Assembly: GCA_949126835.1 (NCBI GenBank)
Contig: OX421495.1
Location: forward strand, 22,788,533-22,852,532
DNA: 64,000 nt
Source of the DNA: Anisus vortex
Lineage: Eukaryota > Mollusca > Gastropoda > Planorbidae
Reading direction: 5' to 3'
Part shown: positions 59,393-64,000 of the stretch, piece by piece
Layout of the letters: each line of letters begins with the position of its first letter
Numbering within the stretch: position 1 is the stretch's first letter
Notes under the pieces: model-generated
Databases searched by the model: none
What the model was told of the DNA's origin: nothing
The model's input: only the letters and a program-made list of their open reading frames with translations
Made by a program: the position numbers and the translations under genes

Positions 59393-60850
59393 GGGATCGG
59401 TCGGTGGTAGGAAAAGAGATAGAACCCGCGACGTGTCGGTGAACAGCACCAGACTTGAACTACAATTGACTGAGGTTGAGGTTACCGTCTTCGAACCCCG
59501 GACTTCAGCACCGCCACCGTCAATCCTGCAACCCCGTTGGTGTACCGTTCGCTCTCGGTGATCGCCCTGTCTAAAGCAGCCAGATCACGCGGGCTATTAA
59601 GCACCAACCAAAGTTACCCGAGAGTACGATAAGCAGCACCGTCATCCTACGTCGTGTGCAGTGGTTTAGTTTCACTTTGTTTGAAAAACCCACATGGCCG
59701 AGAGCAAGACCACGTAATCATCTGGGGCTTCGCGGTGCGCGTAAGCCCAACCTAGAGACGTTCGGTTGGCGCACAACCGAGTGCAAGCCCAATCGTTTGT
59801 TTTTATCCCCAGGCTGAGAAATTTAGCTTATAACAGCCCAATTCGACGGGGACCTCGCAAGCGCATCTCAGTTTGTGGTACTATTGACTGGAAGTTTCAC
59901 CTACAACAGTCAGGCGTACTCACTCACCACATCAACCTAGAGACGTTTGGTTGGACAACCTACAGAGCATTCAGATGAATGTGCTTGCGATGTTTGAGGC
60001 AATCAGTTATTTTTTTCATTCCCTGAACCGCACGTTCCGACACTGGATCTACGTTTTTAGCGGTCTCCCCAGTTAACCGATCGTCAGCCCAAGATTGCCG
60101 TGGGAAGTTGACGATGGACGAAAGATGAGTTACCATTGGGTCATTCCAGCTCATGTTCAATAGCGTAATCAAAGACAGTTATATGCACAGGGTGTTCGTC
60201 ATACTACCCAAACAAGGTAAATAGTACTCAGTGTTGGGTTTGTGTACTCTTTCTCAAGGATCCTCGGGGAGAGTCCCTTTGTATAAATGCCACTATTAAG
60301 CGTCAGCCTGTAAAATATACATGCATGGCTTAATCTTTGAGACAAGCATATGACTACTGGCAGGATCAACCAGATAGCTATCGTTCCCTAACAACGCCGA
60401 CCTAGAGTCGTTCGGAAGGCGCCGCCGGCCTAGAGGCGTTCGGCCGACTTTTTAGCTCGGGGCGGGAGTCACTCGCCATTTTATTCCCCCGTTGTCTCCC
60501 CGGCTGCAAACTACACTTTCTAAGAGGCGGCATCCCAGGCGAACCAGCTTCGTTAAACTCGACGCGACTCTGGAGGACACCATAAATATCGTTTTTCGTT
60601 TTGCGAACCCTGGCGCCCGTTGCAAGGGCCGGGTTTCTACGAGACCAACGGTCGAGATTACCGTGCCGCACGGACCTCTTTCGAACGTACAAGCGCTACA
60701 AGCGAAACGCTTTGAATACCACCTTGGCCTACTTGGTCCTCGAGAGCAGAGGGACAAGCACGCCGATCAATTCACAGTCGACCTTTAGTCCGGGAAGCTC
60801 CCCTTACGGTGAACAGCACCAGCCGGCCGCACACCATAATTGTCTAATAC
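59393..60850 (-). other. rDNA-derived block: 18S start plus spacer-like DNA
   Basis: A GC-richer island bounded by AT-rich DNA. It contains the 18S 5' end (60319-60373). The word CCTAGAGNCGTT[C/T]GG occurs four times (59751, 59936, 60401, 60429) on both sides of it, and CGGTGAACAGCACCAG twice (59437-59452, 60807-60822). The sequence right of the 18S start should be external transcribed spacer by position. The sequence to its left is not 18S, so the block is rearranged or derives from an intergenic spacer with a partial 18S. The spacer assignment is inference. Confidence 0.55.
60319..60373 (-). rRNA. 18S rRNA 5'-end fragment, 55 bp
   Basis: On the minus strand this begins CTGGTTGATCCTGCCAGTAG and runs through TCATATGCTTGTCTCAAAGA to TTAAGCCATGCATGT. 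That is the near-universal start of eukaryotic small-subunit rRNA, with no mismatch that I can see. Homology stops abruptly after GCATGT, where ATATTTTACAGG replaces the expected continuation. The fragment is about 3% of a full 18S and cannot make a functional rRNA. It lies inside the hAT element at 57906-61147, not in an rDNA array. Confidence 0.92.
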
Positions 60851-61155
60851 TGACCCCTACTTCTTGAAATAGTCATTGCGATTCCTATTTCTTATTAGCA
60901 TAATAAGATGTAGGCCTAATGTTGGGGTATATCAGATATTTAGCAGCACTTGCGTTTACATCACATTTCATCCAAAAACTAATCGATTCAAATAGCTGAG
61001 TTGTTAAAAGAGTATATCAGGTACGTTTGTACCGCCCACATGCTTTTCCCCGCCCCCAATCGCCCCCCTGGAACGTCAGCGCCCCCCCCCCAAAGCATCC
61101 CACCGCCCCTCCCCCGGGGGCGATAACGCCCCAGTTGAGAATCTATGATCTAGAT

Positions 61156-61250
61156 TGTCCTATATTAATGCTGTCTAGTATTTTTGACTCCACTGACATT
61201 AAAGTCATGCTACTAAGTCCTTCTTGCGTCGTTGTGCTCCTGAGATAGTT
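61156..61250 (-). pseudogene. hAT transposase C-terminal part (outer element)
   Basis: The minus strand reads LSSMTLMSVESKILDSINIG up to the target duplication at 61148-61155. It joins by position to 57850-57905, in a different frame. This segment supports insertion of the inner element into an existing transposase gene. Confidence 0.55.
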
Positions 61251-61479
61251 TTTGATTAACTTGAGTTTTAAGGATGATTTCTCACATGATGCAATGCAAG
61301 CAGTACTTAGCAGTATTCGGATGGAGGTTACAAGGTTTGATCACTCATCAATTACTCATCAATTACCATATGAAGCCAGCTTCCTCAATATTTCAATTGG
61401 TGATTGTGGTACTGGTTTGTTGATGAAAAGTGCCCGTGCATCAATGATATCATTGAACAAGCGATTTGCCTGTATTTCA

Positions 61480-61683
61480 TCATAAAGTTACAGAATTTTT
61501 CATCAGCGTGTCATTATCCATAGACTCCGACAGGTGTCTTGGTTCAAGAAGAAACCCAAAAGTGTCCACATGGTTTTCCAGCCTTTGGAATCTGTCCTTC
61601 ATCTCCATATGAAGTCTGTCCAGCACTTCTGTCGCAACACGTTTGAATAGCAGTTCTGTTGACAGTCCTACATCAGAACTCAA
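61480..61683 (-). pseudogene. hAT transposase (ZMYM1-like) fragment, outer element
   Basis: A 67-codon open segment reads, in part, FKRVATEVLDRLHMEMKDRF then GFLLEPRHLSES. The pattern of a helix with LDxLxxEMxxRF followed by a proline is typical of the region before the hAT C-terminus in ZMYM1-like/TTF-type proteins. Stops occur on both sides. Confidence 0.45.
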
Positions 61684-62049
61684 CTTGATAATGCTTGATA
61701 ATGCTAGAATTCACCATTATTCGGGTTTGGCTTCTTCAATTTCAGAATAAAACTTGACCCTCAAGTATTTACCCTCCTATTCACCTTTCTTTAATCCAAT
61801 TGAAACTTGATTTTCTAAATGAAAAAACTATGTTATTAGAGAGCGATGTCAGAGCGAAGAGCAATTAAAGGTTTGTATTAATGAGTATTTTAACGTTAAT
61901 ACCACAACAGACTGTTATGAATTATACAGACAAATGTTAAGGTACATAATCCAATCAGAAATATTAGAGGAAATAAAGGAATAAATTTCATTTTTACTAT
62001 TAATAAATGTATTGTACCGTTTTTAGTATGTTTTAGAATAAAATAAGCG
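61684..62049. other. AT-rich interior of the outer hAT element
   Basis: No readable coding segment. Presumably decayed transposase sequence. Confidence 0.4.
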
Positions 62050-62275
62050 GTAACATTTTTCATTGGAAAATTGATTGCAAGGATGGGAAAGTTGATTGCA
62101 AGGGTGAGAAAATTGATTGCAAGAAAATTATAAAATAGGGGTGTAAAATTTTGCATTGGAAAATGTATTGCAAGGATGGGAAAATTGATTGCAATGTTGG
62201 GAAAATTGATTGCAATGTTGGGAAAATTGATTGCAATGTTGGGAAAATTGATTGCAAAGGGTGGCAAAATTGATC
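62050..62275. repeat. 21-bp minisatellite
   Basis: GGGAAAATTGATTGCAATGT(T) and variants recur about nine times. The 21-bp period gives 7-residue repeats (INFPNIA) on the minus strand, which I do not regard as a protein. Confidence 0.88.
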
Positions 62276-62653
62276 GAAAATTCCTATAAACGAACTATTA
62301 CCCTTCTATTTATGTCTAAAGATAGATGGATTATAACATGGACGTAAAATAGAAGATACCGATAAAATACCGTCAAGATAACGTGTTTTACAAAAACCGG
62401 AGAAATGCATTGAAAGTTTTTAGTAAAATTTTTACCAGTTTTTACATGCTTGTTGATATACGTAATTTGGAAATCTTTAATCTGTGTGGAATACATGCAA
62501 AAGGGTTAATAACTTATACAACAACGTGAATAGCAACATTACATGGCAGCGGTGTAATATTTAATGTAAAAAAAAATTCGGACACTCCTTTGGGGCCCCC
62601 CATTCAAGTAGGGGCCCTGTGGGGACTTTCCAATTCGGAACCCCCTCCCCCTC
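62276..62653. other. Right subterminal part of the outer hAT element
   Basis: AT-rich DNA giving way at about 62590 to GGGGCCCCCC-type sequence that mirrors the left subterminal region at 57630-57660. Confidence 0.45.
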
Positions 62654-62961
62654 CCCTAGCTACGCCACTGGGCATGCCTGGCATGACATCTAGGGGCCAA
62701 ACCTCCTCACAGATCCTTGCAGTTCAGCCTGGAGCCTAGCAGCTCCAGTGTACAGCTGCAGCCTCGAGGATATACTGCATAGGACTTGTGGATTCATGCG
62801 GTACGCGATATATACACATTTAATAAAATGTGCTTTAAAAAAAAAGTTTTGGAACTGTTGTTACAAATGGATATATTTTATCTTATCGTATACGTATACA
62901 TTACAGACGCTCCTTCTATAAAGAAAATTATTGCGTCCTACGCTCATCCGTGGTCCGAGTC

Positions 62962-63070
62962 TAGCCCCGCATCTTTATTAATGTCTTAAATGACGTTAAG
63001 TTACTGGTTTTCCTGGATGGTTCAGGCAACCCATTCCATGCCCGAATGTAATTTGGGAAGAAAGAGTAAG
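62962..63070 (-). pseudogene. LINE ORF2 C-terminal fragment
   Basis: The minus strand reads SFFPNYIRAWNGLPEPS then NLTSFKTLIK before a stop. FPxxIRxWNxLP...SFKxxL is the common C-terminal signature of animal LINE reverse transcriptases. It differs from the copies at 8032 and 32762, so it is probably a third family. Confidence 0.72.
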
Positions 63071-63792
63071 ACTACTTATACGCTTTTGTTCTCTCATAAG
63101 AGATACTATATAATAATATAACTGCGGTCGCCAAAGTATACGTTGCAGGTCCTGTGCAGCCCACAGGCTTCAAGTTTGCCTGAACGACATGCTTGATCCT
63201 GCATCCCTTATGGGCAAAATACTTGTTGTTGTTTTTTTTAATATATTCTTTGTTGTTGTCAGGGCCCTCGAAAGAAAAAAAAGGTGCCGGTACGAGATCT
63301 TTTCTGGGCCCCCCTCCCAATTTTTTTTTTTAACACGAGTAATATCTAGATGATTTATTTGTATTACATACGTTTGAAAAATCGGGAATTTTTTTAAAAA
63401 GTCTGTGGTCCATTTTGTGAAACTGTCATAAGTGTTACCATTTACCATTAGAGTGTAATCATTTCAAACACAGTATTACCGTAATTAAAATCAGATAATG
63501 AATGTTTAAGAGATTGAATTTGAGTATCAAAGACAAAGTAGGAGAAACTGAAGCTGAATGAATGTGTGCTTTTATATTCAAACAGTCATGGCCATATTCT
63601 TGTGTACCAAATTGTACACATTGATATCAAATTAAAGGGCATACAGAGGGCAATAAATGTATAGATAAATTAGTTAACAAGTGCTTGTTATTATTTTTTA
63701 TAACACATTTTTGATGAAACTGGATATTCTAAGATAGGTAGGCGAACGTAGTTATTAGATCTGCCCCCATCCCAAACCATATCTCTCAACAG
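63071..63792. other. AT-rich intergenic, no feature seen
   Basis: GGGCCCTCGAAAG near 63262 and GGGCCCCCC near 63307 hint at another GC-subterminal hAT remnant. Nothing firmer is visible. Confidence 0.4.
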
Positions 63793-64000
63793 TGGCGTAG
63801 CTAGGCTCATCTGCGCCTGGGGATATGACACAAAGTCTGCGCCCCTTCAATGAACCCCCAAGAAAATTTTGGAATTTTACGGTTTATATGGTTTATTTTC
63901 GAAGCATCTGGTATTTTAATGAAATAGAATATAGACTAATAATTCTCTATACGATTGTAAACAATTTATTTGAAAACAAAAATATATACTCTACTCAGGG
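63793..64000 (+). mobile_element. hAT left end, continues beyond the window
   Basis: CAGTGGCGTAGCTAGG followed by GCGCCTGGGG matches the left terminus of the element at 57613. The opposite end is not in the window. Confidence 0.55.

Larger units (their letters stand above)
57906..61147. mobile_element. Inner hAT element carrying rDNA, 3.2 kb
   Basis: Terminal repeats CATAGGTTCTCAACC (left) and, as complement, CATAGATTCTCAACT (right) agree at 13 of 15 positions. The next bases on both sides are rich in CGCCCCC. The 8-mer ATCTAGAT is duplicated exactly at 57898-57905 and 61148-61155. Inside, left to right: a broken hAT transposase C-terminus, sequence shared with 20676-22040, a 16-bp minisatellite, and an rDNA-derived block with the 18S 5' end. 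The transposase N-terminal part is missing, so it is non-autonomous. Confidence 0.85.
57613..62670 (-). mobile_element. Outer hAT element (ZMYM1-like transposase)
   Basis: Perfect 17-bp terminal repeats: CAGTGGCGTAGCTAGGG at the left and its complement at the right (62654-62670), both followed inwards by GC-rich sequence with GGGGCCC. Minus-strand transposase remnants lie near both ends of the interior. It is split by the element at 57906-61147. No clean 8-bp duplication is seen outside (CTGGGCAG left, GGCATGCC right), so the two ends may belong to different copies. Confidence 0.6.

Noticed and set aside
60402..60788. Overlapping open frames of about 100 codons on both strands
   Set aside because: GC-rich spacer-like DNA next to an 18S fragment. 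Long frames on both strands are expected from composition.
57613..62670. Clean target duplication for the outer hAT element
   Set aside because: CTGGGCAG and GGCATGCC do not match as 8-mers. The shared CTGGGCA overlaps the terminal repeat, so I do not claim it.

Overview
This is a gene-poor, repeat-dominated stretch of an animal nuclear genome. There are no bacterial-type genes or operons, no CRISPR array, and no complete host gene that I can defend. The sequence is AT-rich and full of mono- and dinucleotide runs (many G/C runs of 9-18, long CT and TG tracts). It carries tRNA-derived SINEs, CR1/L2-like LINE scraps, several hAT-type DNA transposon families and a Ty3/gypsy element of the Gmr1-like type. 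This mix fits a mollusc, probably a gastropod; that assignment is inference from repeat style only. One 200-base run of N (21501-21700) marks an assembly gap.

Layout. 1-12.9 kb: unique AT-rich DNA with a LINE tail in a 28-bp duplication (501-568), a SINE (655-855), two identical 81-bp TTAA-ended mini-elements (1105-1185, 1349-1429), CT-rich tracts, an hAT MITE (3899-4107), a LINE 3' end (8032-8235) and two weak first-exon candidates (5864, 9622). 12.9-18.4 kb: a young LTR retrotransposon on the minus strand (12902-18351), with 1.2-kb LTRs that differ only in two G runs and one intact 779-codon ORF. 18.4-23.1 kb: SINEs, a degraded hAT copy split by a second hAT MITE, and a foldback-type MITE. 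23.8-27.8 kb: two satellite arrays (18/26-bp and 32-bp units). 28-46 kb: more MITEs and LINE scraps, a 33-bp and a 27-bp minisatellite, and a 64-copy, indel-free 40-bp satellite (39101-41660). 46.7-52 kb: a SINE, MITEs and an hAT element (47443-50692) stuffed with LINE fragments. 53.5-57.6 kb: another SINE family, a 39-bp minisatellite and a LINE zinc-finger scrap. 57.6-62.7 kb: an hAT element of the ZMYM1-like type split by a second hAT element (57906-61147, perfect 8-bp target duplication). That second element carries a 16-bp minisatellite and a piece of ribosomal DNA, including the first 55 bases of 18S rRNA.

How the parts relate. Almost everything here is mobile DNA or its debris, and insertion order can be read by nesting. 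The most informative objects are the hAT element carrying rDNA; the Gmr1-like element, whose coding order protease-integrase-RNase H tail is native to that group but which has lost reverse transcriptase; and the MITE whose empty site is preserved in a second copy of its host repeat 37 kb away. The long open frames over the satellites are artefacts of stop-free repeat units.
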